Source: Kuschelorhynchus macadamiae
Lineage: Eukaryota; Arthropoda; Insecta; Coleoptera; Curculionidae
Length of the DNA: 64,000 nucleotides
Reading direction: 5' to 3'
Assembly (NCBI GenBank): GCA_030620095.1
Contig: JAUTXW010000938.1
Coordinates: forward strand, 875,001-939,000
Below are positions 13,831 through 24,954 of this stretch, one piece after another. Each line of letters begins with the position of its first letter. Position 1 is the stretch's first letter. Under the pieces are notes generated by a model. That model was not told where the DNA came from, ran no database searches, and saw nothing but the letters and a program-made list of their open reading frames with translations. A program made the translations under genes and the position numbers.

Positions 13831-15976
13831 TATCCTTTTTAAAATGGCGGTTATGTATAAATAAAGATGGGGAATAAAAATTAATTAAATTGTTACTTAA
13901 GTTTCACCTAGTTTTTAATGATAATTCCTCAATGTGTCATATAGTTCTGGTAATATGATAATATTTTACAAAGGGTTTGATAAATAGTGGCCTTTATTTG
14001 TTTTCATAATTTCAATACTATTGACATTATCAGTTATCAATATAATAGACTAAACATCTAATATTCCATTTAAAACTATAATTATTATTAACTATAAACA
14101 AAAAAAAACAACATGAAAAAATAACCATAATAAAAATCGAAACAAATTTGGACGACGTTTTGAATTTTAACCACAAAATACCACTAGTTATGCATACGTT
14201 ATATTTAGTCAAAAATTATAAATTCGACAACGGTGTGAAACCACCTGGTTTTAAAAGACCAAACTAAAACTCCATATTTTGTAGGTTTTGTCACATTACG
14301 AATGACCGTCATTTTGTACTAGGTAATTGTGATGCGTGTACTGTGTGTATTTTACAATTTGTCTGTATTGTAAATTGAGTATATCCAGTACCTATATAAC
14401 ATTGATAATGGATATTATCGAAAGTGCTGAAATTATTAGAACAAAGAATCCGCCTTACTCTTTGTGTATTGGTATTTTATTAATAAAATTATATTACGCT
14501 TTGGGAATTATTATGAAAAACCACGTGAATCTGAAGTGAACAATAATCGTATAGTCTGCCTAGAATTTTATGAGACTCCCCATATTTTCAATTGTATTAG
14601 TAAAGCTGTATTAATTGATAACATTTGTGCGATAATTAGAATGTGTCAATTTCACTGGGTACTTAAATATCTCAGCTATAACTGATTAGATTTGATTGAT
14701 GATTAGATCTAGATTTTCAGATAATGCAATACGTTATAAAACTTGTGTATTAAAACTCATGGTCACTGTAATCTAGCATATTTAAAAAAATATTTCATAC
14801 AGTTCTTAGTTGTCCAAATTTCACAAATTCAGCAAAATTTGACTCTTTGTTTAAATGTAATGGAGCTCATAGTAAAATTGGAATTTTGATGTTTTAGATG
14901 GTGAGTTATGAAAGGTATATGAAGCAAAAATAGCCGGATTCTGAAATAATGGCACACAGTGTTCAAGTCCATTTTTACTAACACATACAATAATTAAAAA
15001 TATTCTAAATTCAATTCAAATTCTCAAAAAAATCCTTTCTTTATAAAAAATTTGGTGAGTCCTTTCAACGAGCGCGAGCCTTTAAATTGCCCCAATTTAA
15101 CCTATTCGGTATCTCATATACTGGACAACCTGTACAGTCAAAGAAAAGCTTCTCATATTATCTATGAATTGTTAGCGTCAGTTACGGTACTTCTTTCAAT
15201 TTGCGGATCTAGAGCCAGATCTAAAGCAAACTGAAGCACAACTAATTTTTCTGTTTTTCTTTCAATTTTTTTAAAATGTTTGTATATATTGCATAGGGGA
15301 TAAGGATGCTTGCAACTAATTTATTGTTATGCAACTAATTTATCTAATAGGAAATTTGCATACATTTTTTAATACAAAGAAATACTAAAGATTATATGGC
15401 CACGTGGTATTTAAATATATATACCAAAAAAAATCAATTTTATTGCCTCCCCGGCCAACAAAAGGCAATTAAAAAAGCACGTATACACGAACGTGGCAAC
15501 AGTGCAACGTTCAACAACAACAGGCGCCATTCGTCAAGTCGTCAGCCAGACGGCATTTGTCTTTTTGTGCTTAATTGGCGACATTGCCAGCGTTTGTGAT
15601 TTCAGTTTTGTTAGTCTCAAGTTTGTTTTGTTCATTTTGTTGTTTACGTATAAATATTTATTTACCAGTAATACACCCTTTTCTTGTAAATAAACATAAA
15701 AATTAAACTACAAAATCTCAAAATTAAAACAAACAAAACTGCCAATACTGCCGTCAACCATGACAGCTGACAACCACATAACACTGACAATATGATGGAA
15801 ACTGCCGTGCTTCGAGTTGTTGTAAAGTTTGCAGCGCCATACCTCGGGCCATTGCAAAAGTTACGAGATGCCCAACTTTTTTCTACAGTTAACTGTACAA
15901 ACCGAAAGTAGCGATGGCGCTATCTATCGCGAATTTTTAAAACTAAATGCGCGCGCCCAATTCAAATAATTTCTAG
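13831..15976. other. Unassigned intergenic
   Basis: About 2.1 kb without a gene that I recognise. Small open frames at 14336-14685 and 15396-15693 overlap in different frames and show no motif. Confidence 0.4.
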
Positions 15977-16565
15977 ATTTGATGGACCTAAAGAAAAAAC
16001 GGCCTTCATTTATATATCACCCTCTTACTTTGTAGTGTATTAATTTATTAGCACTATTTTGACAATACATGGCAAAAAAAAGGACCAAACCTGGGAAATA
16101 TATACAGATATTTTTTTTAAATTGAAAGTTTTCTGTTTTCAAATGCAACCTATAAAATGAAATCTATTTTTAAAAAATGGGATAATTCTTTCAAACACCG
16201 GTTTTTTAATTTTCGAGATAAGGCACAAAATTCCTAGGGAAAAATAATTGTCATATACAGTATTTTCGTCTCATCTTGATGCTGTATCCTGACTGTATAC
16301 CTAAATTCAAAAAACTAATTTAGGTTTAAACCTTATAATCAAAAAATTATGACATAATTTTCAAAATTGGTTTTTATTTTAAAAAGCTCATCTATAAACA
16401 GAAAACATTCGAATAAAAAAAAATGTATTTATATCTTTCCTAAGTTTCGTTCTTTTTACTGACCCTGTATTAATTATCATCTGGTAATAAGATAATACAC
16501 TACAAAGATACGGGGTGATACATAAATGAGGGTCGTTTTTCCTTTAGGTCCACCAAATGGCTCAC
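15977..16565. mobile_element. MITE with about 75-bp terminal inverted repeats
   Basis: The left end (about 15977-16050: GATGGACCTAAAGAAAAAACG, TTCATTTATATATCACCC, TTTGTAGTGTATTA) is the inverse of the right end (about 16490-16565: AATACACTACAAAGATACGGGGTGATACATAAATGAGGGTCG then TTTAGGTCCACC). The interior of about 440 bp has no coding frame, so this is a non-autonomous DNA transposon. Confidence 0.75.
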
Positions 16566-17304
16566 TGCAAATAAAAAAAATCACCTACTCCATAAAAAAA
16601 TAAATACTCATTTTTCTTGAAATCTTGATTGTTTTATTTTAAAATTATAATTTGATCTCACAATAAAAAATTAGATGTCTTTTAAAATGTATATAAGTAG
16701 TGGTCATGTATTTCATTAATAAAAATGTTATCTCATACAATAAATGCTCTAGGCATTATCAATTTTTAACTTTAAATATAAGTCGATACATTATAAAAAA
16801 ATACCTTGTTGTGCACTATATGTTTGTGTTTTATTTACCATTGTATATTAACATATCTATCACTATTCCTATTATTTCTACACCTAGATCTTGTAAAATT
16901 TTCACTACAGATAGATAAAACTGTTGAGCAAAACTAAAATTTATTTATTTACAAATACGTACTTACAGAATAAACCAGTGAAATACAAATGGTACAAACT
17001 ATAAAATTCAATATGAGCACAAAAGAAAGAAATGTTATAAATAAATGACATTAACATGTCATAGCTTTGTTTTGTTTTAACTCCAAAATTAATTATAATG
17101 CGCAAATACATATTGGTTAATTTTGAGAAATATAAAGTAATTAAGAACAAAATTGCGTAACTTTTCTCTGAATTAATCCTTGCTAAATCTCTTATGGTTA
17201 TGAGCTCCCTTAGAGTACATTCCCATATATGCTATCATACACAATATAATTACAGATGTAATTTTAAATAAACGAGAACATATAACAATATTTATAATAA
17301 TACA
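16566..17304. other. Unassigned intergenic
   Basis: No supported feature; short frames only. Confidence 0.4.
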
Positions 17305-17307
17305 CCC

Positions 17308-17482
17308 TACTGGATGGATTTCAGATTTTTTACAAGGAAAGCGCTTCCAAGTCCGATTCAATAGATTTCTGTCGAAGAGCTATGATGTATTGAGTAGGGT
17401 ACCCCAAGGCTCTGTTTTGGGACTACTGTTATTCATAATATATATCTCGGACATATCAGAAAACATACAACACATAAACATA
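17308..17482 (+). pseudogene. Non-LTR RT fragment (palm region)
   Basis: One frame reads GWISDFLQGKRFQVRFNR, LSKSYDVLSRVPQGSVLGLL and LFIIYISDISENI. PQGSVLG-LLF is the conserved box of non-LTR reverse transcriptases. Only about 55 residues survive; nothing before or after is recognisable. Confidence 0.8.
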
Positions 17483-20073
17483 TAATAAGATATATATGCC
17501 ATAACACACTATTTTTAACATTTTCAGGAAATGCAAAAAGCAACTTTTTCACATAAATTTATCGGACATACCGAAAAGAGGATTGTTTAAAAGAAATTCT
17601 GTTGCATTAAATATAGTATTTTGATCTGGAAAAGACCAGGACAGACTTATTGTTAGTCGAACCAACTCAACACACAGTCAAAAGATTTTTAATATACTTT
17701 TTATAGCATCCACATGATATATGTAATTTTCCTATTAAACAAAGGATTAAGGCAAGAAGAAAGTGAATTTATCATTCTCTAGAGTTTTTAGCTCACCCTT
17801 TATATTTCATTTTCAAAAACCTTTGTAGTATATAAAAATAAATTTACCTTCTTTTGTGATGTCCCATAATCCCAAAAAAAAAAATCTTTATTATAGCTCT
17901 AGCAGACTTCACGATCCGGTGTATTATGTGTGATATACCCTAAATGTAATGCATGAATTGCATTGAACTGTTTCAAATAAACACTATATTTAAAAAATAA
18001 TTACTATTAGAAAAAAGGCTTCTTACATTCTTTGAGGGTAAACAGATCTCTAGAAGTTTCCAGTTTTGGGCTAGCTGATGTATCTAAATGAATATTAGAG
18101 GCCAGTTTTAGTAAAATTATTTAGTTGTATACAGTTTTATGCACATCACTCAGATGTACCTACCTGCTTTTTGTTATTAACTATTAGGTAATACCTACCT
18201 CCTACAACAACTCTTATTTTCTCGGGTAACACTACATTCTAGTTGTGGTTCTTTCCACTTCTACTGGGTTTGTTGCTTGTTGAACTAGGGACATCAGTTT
18301 CTAAAAATAATTTACATATATTGTTATTGTTTGATTTGATATGCTCCCTAAGGCAGGCCTATAAACATGAGTTCATATTGAAAACCTCAAGCTCTCTAAA
18401 TCAGTATAATTGAACAAAAGCATTAACTTTGGATATCCTATATAAATGACTGATTTTCTGTATGAGAAACTAGACTAAAACCATGAAAATTCTGTTCTTG
18501 GCTTCTTTGATTTTCAAAATACCTTTTTGTTATAATACCGCGTTTAATCAAACTGTATTAGTATTTAGGCATTTCTGCTTTATATAAGTAGATAGATATT
18601 TTATATATTATATATTTTTTCCGTTGGAAAAGAGGTTGTTCTTGAGTCAGGTAAACTATCCTGACAGACGATTTTTGCATATTTTATTTTTTTACAAGAA
18701 AGTACCCATTTCTAATATTACATTTCAAAAATAAAAATTCCGGGATGCAAGAGTTTTCCTAAAAAAAATTAATTAAAAGTCACACTCGGTCACAATTTGA
18801 CAGCTTTAAAACGAAAAATTTAGCAACGTTGCCAGATTTTAGATTTACCAATTTGTTAGAGAAAATGAAATGTCCAATTGAAAATTATTTGGACAACAGA
18901 ATTGTAATTATTTATTGTTATTATTATAGTTTTAATGAAGGTTTTATTGACGAACCTGGACTAACCTAACGTTAGCGGGACAGATCCACCTAACAATATA
19001 GTTTTTGTTACAGAAACATCCCGCTTTCAATATAGACTCGGAATTAGGTTGGCGCGCTACCGCGCGCCTTCTTTACAGGAATCCTAACTAATCCTAACCT
19101 AACCTAATCCGCATTTTTATTAAATATAAGTTTTGTTATAGTATGGTTAGTTTTACGTGTATCATAACTTATAGATATTTCTTTAATTATGAATCTGGCA
19201 ACGTCGCACATCGAATTAAAGACAAGCATGGCGATGGGAACAGTCGGAAAAATGTTTGTAATCAAAATTACCTTTGATTTGTATAATAATTACATCTTAA
19301 AGTAAATTTTGAATGCTGATGAGAGTTTTCCACACATTTTCTCAATTTGGACTGCTAGAATGGTAGATAAAAACAAAAATAAACGAGATTTAAGAGTGTC
19401 AACATAGTTGAACCGTTGTTCTTAAACCTCTTTTCATTCAAGGCATGCGATTATATTCAGAAAAATGTAGATCACATACCTTGTGAGATTTGTATATTTC
19501 TTTCATATTACCAAAATTTGTGTCAACAAAATAACAATCACATACACCTAATTTAAATTCAAAAACCACTGTTGGCACTGTTTACGTTTACGATCAAACC
19601 TGGCCGTTTGGCGTCAAACGTCAACCCGTCCAAAAGCGCAACTAGCGGCGACTGTGGATCGTTGCAGAACTAACAAAAATACGATAAAATGGTTGCATAC
19701 ACAAAACCTTTTCAAGGGTTCCATTTGAAGTTTTTTATATATTTTTATTTATATACGCTGACAACCAGCTAATATTGCATTTTTGCCGGTCGTTGGCGAC
19801 GTTGCCATAATGGTACGATGTGACGTCAAACCGTAGACGGCGCCAAATGCTGTCGTTTGAAATGATCCGTTTGCACGCGAAATTTTAGAACTTTAGTACA
19901 AAATAAGTATTGATTTTTAATAATATTTACTTTTTATATGTAAGAGAATACATAATGTAATAAAAAAAATATGCAAGTTCCCTATTGTTAGAAGTTTGTG
20001 AGATTAGTAATGCAATATAATTTTGTCTTATTTCTAATTCCTCCTTCTGCACGATACTTAGCTATTTATATTA
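17483..20073. other. Unassigned intergenic
   Basis: About 2.6 kb without a recognised gene. Short CCTAACCTAA runs occur near 18960 and 19082-19110, which may be degenerate telomere-type pentamers. Confidence 0.4.
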
Positions 20074-20358
20074 TATACAGGGTGAGTCAACCAAGTGGCA
20101 CCCCCCATTTATTTCTTAAACTATTAGGATTAGTTGAAAAAATTATTCTTCATAAAATTCTAGAAAAAAAAATTACAATTTTTAAACATTAATATCTCAT
20201 AAACCGTTAAATTTAACTATATCAGTTCAATATAATTTTTTTCTTAGTTTTATGAAGAATCCGAAAAAACGAAATTCGAAACACTTTTGTATTTAATTTT
20301 TTCAGCTAATCCTTATAGTTTAAGAAATAAATGTTATGTGCCACTTGGTTGACTCACC

Positions 20359-20364
<6 letters not shown>
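20074..20364. mobile_element. Foldback MITE, CAGGGTGAGTCAACC termini
   Basis: TATACAGGGTGAGTCAACC at the left is the inverse of GGTTGACTCACCCTGTATA at the right. Inner arms also match (TTTCTTAAACTATTAGGATTAG against CTAATCCTTATAGTTTAAGAAA), so the roughly 290 bp is nearly a complete palindrome. The flanking TA fits Tc1/mariner-type insertion. The right end abuts an AT microsatellite. Confidence 0.85.
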
Positions 20365-20451
<87 letters not shown>

Positions 20452-20452
20452 A
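20360..20452. repeat. (AT)n microsatellite
   Basis: TA dinucleotides starting at the right end of the foldback MITE. Confidence 0.95.
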
Positions 20453-21086
20453 TGGCTAGAAGAAAAATTTGCCCTATGTATAAATATTTTGCCCGCTCTA
20501 GGTTAGGCTTCTGACTAGGGCCCTGATTTTAATGTTTGAACCAAAGTTTTAAAACAAAATATCAAACCGAATCTTCATATGGACTGGCAATAAAACATGC
20601 TAACACTGGAAAATTTTTAGTTTGTACCTTAGAAAAGCGAAATTCGGAGTAATCAAATAATGGGTATAAGTGACATTTTTGACCCGCATGTGTAAAATGC
20701 ATATAGTATGTTACTTCTGATTTAACCAAGAATTATGAATTTTATATTAAACACATATTTAGGGTCTTTTAAATTCGGGGGAACATTCTGTATACAAACC
20801 ACCATCACTAGTCATTTTTAGCATCTGAACTCCGTAAATTATCGTTAATTATTATAAACTAATACTCTGAAGGAATTTAGTATTTTGCTTCGTTAATGGA
20901 ATGCGTACGACAGCATATAACTGGTTAAATTTTTCAGGAGACGTTTTATAATATTTACAAAATTTGCGTTCATCCTGCTGGAGCCGCCCAAAGAGTGAAT
21001 GGAATTAACCTTCTTCCAGCTTTGCTTAAAATATAGCATACACGCAATAACTTCGTTTTCTATTTCTTTTTCGTTTCTTTTTTATG
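20453..21086. other. Unassigned sequence left of the Polinton
   Basis: No gene seen; this is the pre-insertion host sequence on the left of the Polinton. Confidence 0.4.
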
Positions 21087-21092
21087 TTCGTG
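21087..21092. repeat. Polinton target-site duplication, left
   Basis: TTCGTG here and at 39663-39668, immediately outside both inverted repeats. Six base pairs is the duplication size known for Polintons. Confidence 0.85.
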
Positions 21093-21276
21093 AGTAGTTA
21101 TAATAGGGGAGCGCCTCCTCCTCCTCCTCTTCCTCTCTCTCATGTCCCTCATTCTTAACTTCCTCCCCTTTTATTCTCATTCGCATCATATTTTTAATTT
21201 TTTCTCTTTGTTCTCCCACATTTGATTTTGCATTCTTAAGTCTTATAAATAGGTGCATCATGATCATTTTAGTATG
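21093..21276 (+). repeat. Polinton terminal inverted repeat, left
   Basis: 184 bp matching the inverse of 39479-39662 with only two differences that I see (the second base, and T/A at about position 169). It contains a CCTCCTCCTCCT / CTCTCTC pyrimidine tract. Polinton repeats are usually longer, so this one is short. Confidence 0.95.
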
Positions 21277-21388
21277 CCGAGGCACATTTACTAAGCTGTG
21301 CTCGAGTTGCGTAAAAAGTTATTTTTGAATTTTTCCACCAATTTTGTATAAAACAAAAAGAAAAAATGTGTCAAGTAATAAGTGAATT

Positions 21389-21778
21389 ATGTGTAATCGC
21401 GAAAAATTAACTACAACTATCAGACAGTTAAAAGTTAAATATCTCAATTTCTTTGAAGTGATTTCGAAAGATGAATACACCAAGCTGTTTTATCCACTAA
21501 AACGAGATTATTTGGAAGCAATTGACTGTTGTGATGATTATTTAGAAGGAATTATAAGCCTTACTACGTTTTTCAATACATTTGGGAAATCATACTTTGT
21601 AGGAGAATTAAGCCACCTAATAGAATTTATAGGAGAAGATTGCCAATTTATACCTGCTATTATTGCAACCCAAAAGAGGTTTCAATTATACGAAGATAAA
21701 AAACAGGTATTATCAAGGAAAGTTAATCCTATTCGCAAAAGACGTCCCCCTACATATTTAAAATATTATGTTAAATAA
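21389..21778 (+). CDS. Small Polinton accessory protein A (paralogue triplet)
   Basis: 129 residues, function unknown. First of three consecutive plus-strand genes whose products look homologous. The shared core is a YF/YL pair, a spacer of about 30 residues, then CC-D/N-x-Y-L/F, a Leu/Phe-rich helix and a final hydrophobic stretch; here CCDDYLEG is at residues 51-58. This copy alone has a basic tail (RKVNPIRKRRPP). It is predicted mostly helical and soluble, with no signal peptide or membrane segment. It is the first gene inside the left repeat and starts 112 bp from it. The start at 21389 is the first ATG of the frame. I know no named family for it. Confidence 0.75.
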   Translation: MCNREKLTTTIRQLKVKYLNFFEVISKDEYTKLFYPLKRDYLEAIDCCDDYLEGIISLTTFFNTFGKSYFVGELSHLIEFIGEDCQFIPAIIATQKRFQLYEDKKQVLSRKVNPIRKRRPPTYLKYYVK

Positions 21779-21783
21779 ATGAA

Positions 21784-22035
21784 ATGGCTGAGTTGCTGAT
21801 TGCAGTTAAATTATTAGAGGAGAAATTTAGTAATCTTTCAAAAACCTATTTCTCATATTGTATGGCAAGTGGTCCGGAGTGGATATACTTTTATTGTAAT
21901 CAATCTGCGGAATTCGTAAAGGCTGCCCTCTGTTGCAACAAATACTTTGAAACATTAAATTTTTTTCAACTTATTCAAGATCTAAAAGATATTGGCTTTG
22001 GTTACTATTTAAAAGACTTTGAACCAATTTATTGA
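21784..22035 (+). CDS. Small Polinton accessory protein B (paralogue triplet)
   Basis: 83 residues, starting 5 bp after the stop of protein A. It has the same core: YFSYC near residue 22, LCCNKYFETLNFF at 49-61, then LKDIGFGYYLKDF. Function unknown. After the TGA at 22033 the next frame stays open for about 14 acidic residues (DEDTILQEIEKEE), so the gene may once have had a longer acidic tail lost by a one-base shift. With its neighbours it forms a compact block with almost no spacers, as in viral genomes. Confidence 0.7.
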   Translation: MAELLIAVKLLEEKFSNLSKTYFSYCMASGPEWIYFYCNQSAEFVKAALCCNKYFETLNFFQLIQDLKDIGFGYYLKDFEPIY

Positions 22036-22092
22036 CGAGGATACTATTCTTCAAGAAATTGAAAAGGAAGAATAAATTTAATAATATTTACA

Positions 22093-22368
22093 ATGGAGCA
22101 AATGGTTACTGAAATGTATGAAGAGTTTATTATATCTGCTGCATACTTCCAATATTTATCAATTGTAGGCGAAGAAGACGCAGAAGCACAAGATTTGTCA
22201 GCATATGTTAATAATATAGATCGAATGGAACAATGTAAATTAGCCGCTAAATTTTGTAATGATTATTTAAAATATAAAAATGAGTATGAACTTTTAAATG
22301 AATTTAGAAAATTAGATTTAAGGTATCATATTAATTGTATTCAATCATGGTTGGTTAATGCAAAATAA
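22093..22368 (+). CDS. Small Polinton accessory protein C (paralogue triplet)
   Basis: 91 residues. It has AAYFQYLSIVG near residue 16, an acidic stretch, then KFCNDYLKYKNEYELLNEF and a terminal LDLRYHINCIQSWL. The FCNDYL box aligns with CCDDYL of protein A and CCNKYF of protein B. Function unknown; helical, no membrane segment. It is convergent with the minus-strand gene that ends at 22395, only 26 bp away. Confidence 0.75.
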   Translation: MEQMVTEMYEEFIISAAYFQYLSIVGEEDAEAQDLSAYVNNIDRMEQCKLAAKFCNDYLKYKNEYELLNEFRKLDLRYHINCIQSWLVNAK

Positions 22369-22394
22369 AAAGGTAATTATGTTTTTTTATATTT

Positions 22395-22844
22395 TTATTC
22401 ATTCATAAAACAATTGTCATATAAAAATAACACATTTGTCAAAGCACACATACAAGGTGATTTTGAATGATAGAAGCATTTTGGTTCCATTAGCTTTAGC
22501 GCTGGTTGTTCATCTATTTCAATCACAGGCTTTTTAGAATATTTCTGTATAAAATCCTTTTTTTCGCTTCCTTTTACAAAAACAAAATCTGCTTTCTTCG
22601 TAAGTGTTTCAATTATTTTTGGGAAATGATGTAATGGAGTAAATCCATTATTCCAATGTATACAATGATAATTTTTCGTTAACCATACCGCCTGCTTGTG
22701 ACAATCAGGTGAAAGAAACTCCATTGGCAAAGGCTTTTTAAAAATGTAATGAGTCATTTCATAACCATCAAAAGCTGCAAGCTCTTTCGGTATAAATTTA
22801 TTTTTTTCATCCTTGAATCCTTGAATATCTATAACCAATCTCAT
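22395..22844 (-). CDS. Conserved Polinton protein, unknown function
   Basis: 149 residues. It belongs, from memory of the family, to a protein found beside the capsid gene in many insect Polintons. It begins MRLVIDIQGF (one strand with an Asp), then has LSPDCHKQAVWLTKNYHCIHWN and FVFVKGSEKKDFI, and ends with a Cys/His cluster (C-x-x-H-x5-C-x-C-A-L). The fold could be RNase H/exonuclease-like because of the VIDIQGF strand and the VKG strand, but I cannot show catalytic residues. Its ATG lies within the end of the microprotein gene upstream (ATATGA overlap), so the two are probably expressed from one message. The frame is intact. Confidence 0.8.
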   Translation of the reverse strand: MRLVIDIQGFKDEKNKFIPKELAAFDGYEMTHYIFKKPLPMEFLSPDCHKQAVWLTKNYHCIHWNNGFTPLHHFPKIIETLTKKADFVFVKGSEKKDFIQKYSKKPVIEIDEQPALKLMEPKCFYHSKSPCMCALTNVLFLYDNCFMNE

Positions 22845-22966
22845 ATTTCCAAAGCAGCAAATTTTTTATTGAGACTTTTTTTACTTGAATAATTTGCAAT
22901 TTCTTCTTTCAGTTGATTAATTTTAAAAATAAATTTTTCAATTTGTAGTTGTAGTTTTGATGTCAT
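22841..22966 (-). CDS. 41-residue coiled-coil microprotein
   Basis: An ATG at 22966 opens a 41-codon frame starting MTSKLQLQIEKFIFKINQL and ending FAALEI before TGA at 22843-22841. The heptad-like spacing of Leu/Ile and the charged residues suggest a short coiled coil. The stop overlaps the start of the next gene (A-TATGA), an arrangement typical of compact coupled viral genes. It lies just upstream of the conserved 149-residue protein and downstream of the capsid gene. It could instead be an in-phase leftover of a larger protein. Too short for homology to be decisive. Confidence 0.5.
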   Translation of the reverse strand: MTSKLQLQIEKFIFKINQLKEEIANYSSKKSLNKKFAALEI

Positions 22967-23035
22967 GACTAAAACTAAAAGCTTTTGAAAATTTCTTTAA
23001 ATTAAATCGAAATATGGAAATAGTGGGGATAAAGT

Positions 23036-24254
23036 TTATAATTGTTTCACAATTTTAGTAAGAGGATTGTAGCTAAATAATTTGTCATGTAAAATAAGAC
23101 AATAAGTAGAAGTATCTTTTTTAATTGCATTGTGTGTCTCAAATTCAATTCTCATTACTACGGATCCCGTTTGAATTGTTTCTTTTTGATGGGAGCAATC
23201 AATATGTGTAATAGGACTAATGTTTTTGAATTGTTCAGGATTAAAAATGGGTTCATTTGGAACACCATAGTAAGACTGTCTAAAGTTGGCAAACATTTCG
23301 TATAAAGCAGAAAAATTGTTTTCTTCGAAATTTAAGTACAAATCGTGATAAGGATATCTTTCAGAATTTAAATATACTCTAATATTTGACAAGGTAATAT
23401 TGTCAAATTTACTCATATCTTTAACAATTTTCCCTTTTCTGTTTTCTTGAAAGCCAATCACAACATGACGAGGAGCTTCTAGTTTACTAGTTATTTTTAC
23501 CGGCCATGTGTGACGGGTTGTTTCGGTTAGAGAAGAATATTCAACAAGTTCCCAACTCCTGAATCCTATCAATATATCTTTATTTGATTCTAATATTTTT
23601 GATTGAGCAAGTTGTTGTGGCATATCAACTAGAATGTGAGGAACTTTCCAATAAATTTTATCGAAAGTAACCAATGGAGTGTCAGGAGCAGTAACAAGGT
23701 GTGCCCGATCTTCTTTGAAAATAACACCATCTAAATCATCAGTTGATCTAATAAGAACCAATAATTTTTCTGTAATCTTCAAAAAATCCTAAAAGCATTT
23801 TTAGTGGTATGGATACGGAGAATTTTCCATCATTATCAACTAAAATTGTATCACCTTCTTTCCGATGTGGAAACCAACCTGCATTTTCCAGTTTTAAACT
23901 TTCGTTGGTATTGTGAGAAAGGTAGCTTTTTAAGGTTGATGCTAATCCAACATTTCTTATTGAATCTATAGTAATTCCGTTTAGTTCATAGCGGATTTCT
24001 CTGAACAAAAAGGCTATACCATTGTTAATAAATAGCAATTCTTTCTTATATTTACCTTCTGTATTAGTTAATTTTCCTTCGATATAAAGTAAACTATCTG
24101 ATGGTAGAGTGTAAGCATCGAGTTCTTGAATTGGGATCCTTATTTCATCATTGTAATCGAATTTTGAAGAAATATATGGTTGATATGTGTGAAGCTCAGA
24201 ACTGACGATGGAATTGTCTACATAAAGCTTTTCGTTTACGTTTAATATGTTCAT
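23036..24254 (-). pseudogene. Major capsid protein, double jelly-roll, frameshifted
   Basis: Polinton hexon-like capsid protein in two overlapping frames. The upstream frame (24254-23748, 168 residues) has SELHTYQPYISSKFDYNDEI, ELDAYTLPSDSLLYIEGKL and the end LLGFFEDY; the downstream frame (about 23782-23036) has LVLIRSTDDL, SWELVEYSSL, LNSERYPYHDLYLNF, YEMFANFRQSYYG and the C-terminus SYNPLTKIVKQL. Both match the insect Polinton capsid family. The frame change falls at about 23748-23782, where family members also have a few more residues, so a small deletion is likely. The start overlaps the stop of the minor capsid gene by one base (TAATG). Elsewhere the protein looks well preserved. Confidence 0.92.
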
Positions 24255-24912
24255 TATTTTAAAACAGTGAAACCCAAGGATGTGAGAAATTTACGATTAT
24301 CTCGTCTTAACTTGTTGGTGTTGGATTTGATACTGAACTGTTGTTTAGGTTTTTTCTTTTTATAAGTTTTTACCCTGGAGCTACAGTTGGATAAAACTGG
24401 TGAATAATATGAACAGGTTTACCATTATTGTAAGAACCGACACAAATATTACAGTCAATACAAATAGCATTCACCTTAGTTATTTTTGCAACATTATCTG
24501 ATTCTTCCTCTTTCATAGCTTCTAGTATCCTGCTATTAAAACCCAACATTTTTCCTATCGAATCTTCCTTGGTAAAATCAATTATTCTACTACACATTAA
24601 AAAAGTTTTTAGAGTATTAACATTTGCTTTTAAAAGAAAAAAAATTTTTTCATTCGGAAATAAATCTTACTTTATACTTTCTCTTATGTATGTTTCTATA
24701 TCTGTAATGTCATAAGTTCCGTCGGGAATAACAATTACTTTATTATCTATATAAAATTTATTATATCCTTCTTTTATATTGGGGATAGTCATAAACGTTT
24801 CAAAATCAGCTAAACCCAGGTAATATTGTTTTTCATCCTCTAAATATATGGGCGGATTAAAATCAGCAGACAAAACAGAACTGTTTCCTGATATGACAAT
24901 TGTAGTAGACAT
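24254..24912 (-). pseudogene. Minor (penton-like) capsid protein, interrupted
   Basis: Single jelly-roll minor capsid protein of Polintons. The first part (24912-24667) has SGNSSVLSADFNPPIYL, the conserved start, and YLGLADFETF. An in-frame TAA at 24669-24667 interrupts it. The same frame continues without an ATG into KANVNTLKTFLMCSRIIDFT, GKMLGFNSRI and GSYNNGKPVHIIHQF, up to VAPG at about 24370. There the frame shifts, and a short basic C-terminal piece ends in RKFLTSLGFTVL just before the capsid gene. Two breaks make a full product unlikely unless recoding occurs. Its position directly before the major capsid gene is the usual pairing. Confidence 0.88.
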
Positions 24913-24954
24913 TGCAGTTTATTTATGAATGAGATATTACAATAAATAATGAGT

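Noticed and set aside
18957..19110. CCTAACCTAA runs as a telomere tract
   Set aside because: Only a few units, scattered; too weak to claim as an interstitial telomere.
21082..21285. Open frames through both Polinton inverted repeats with a poly-Glu stretch
   Set aside because: The same DNA gives the frame at both ends, it depends on a GAG/GAGGAG purine tract, and it has no motif; a repeat artefact.
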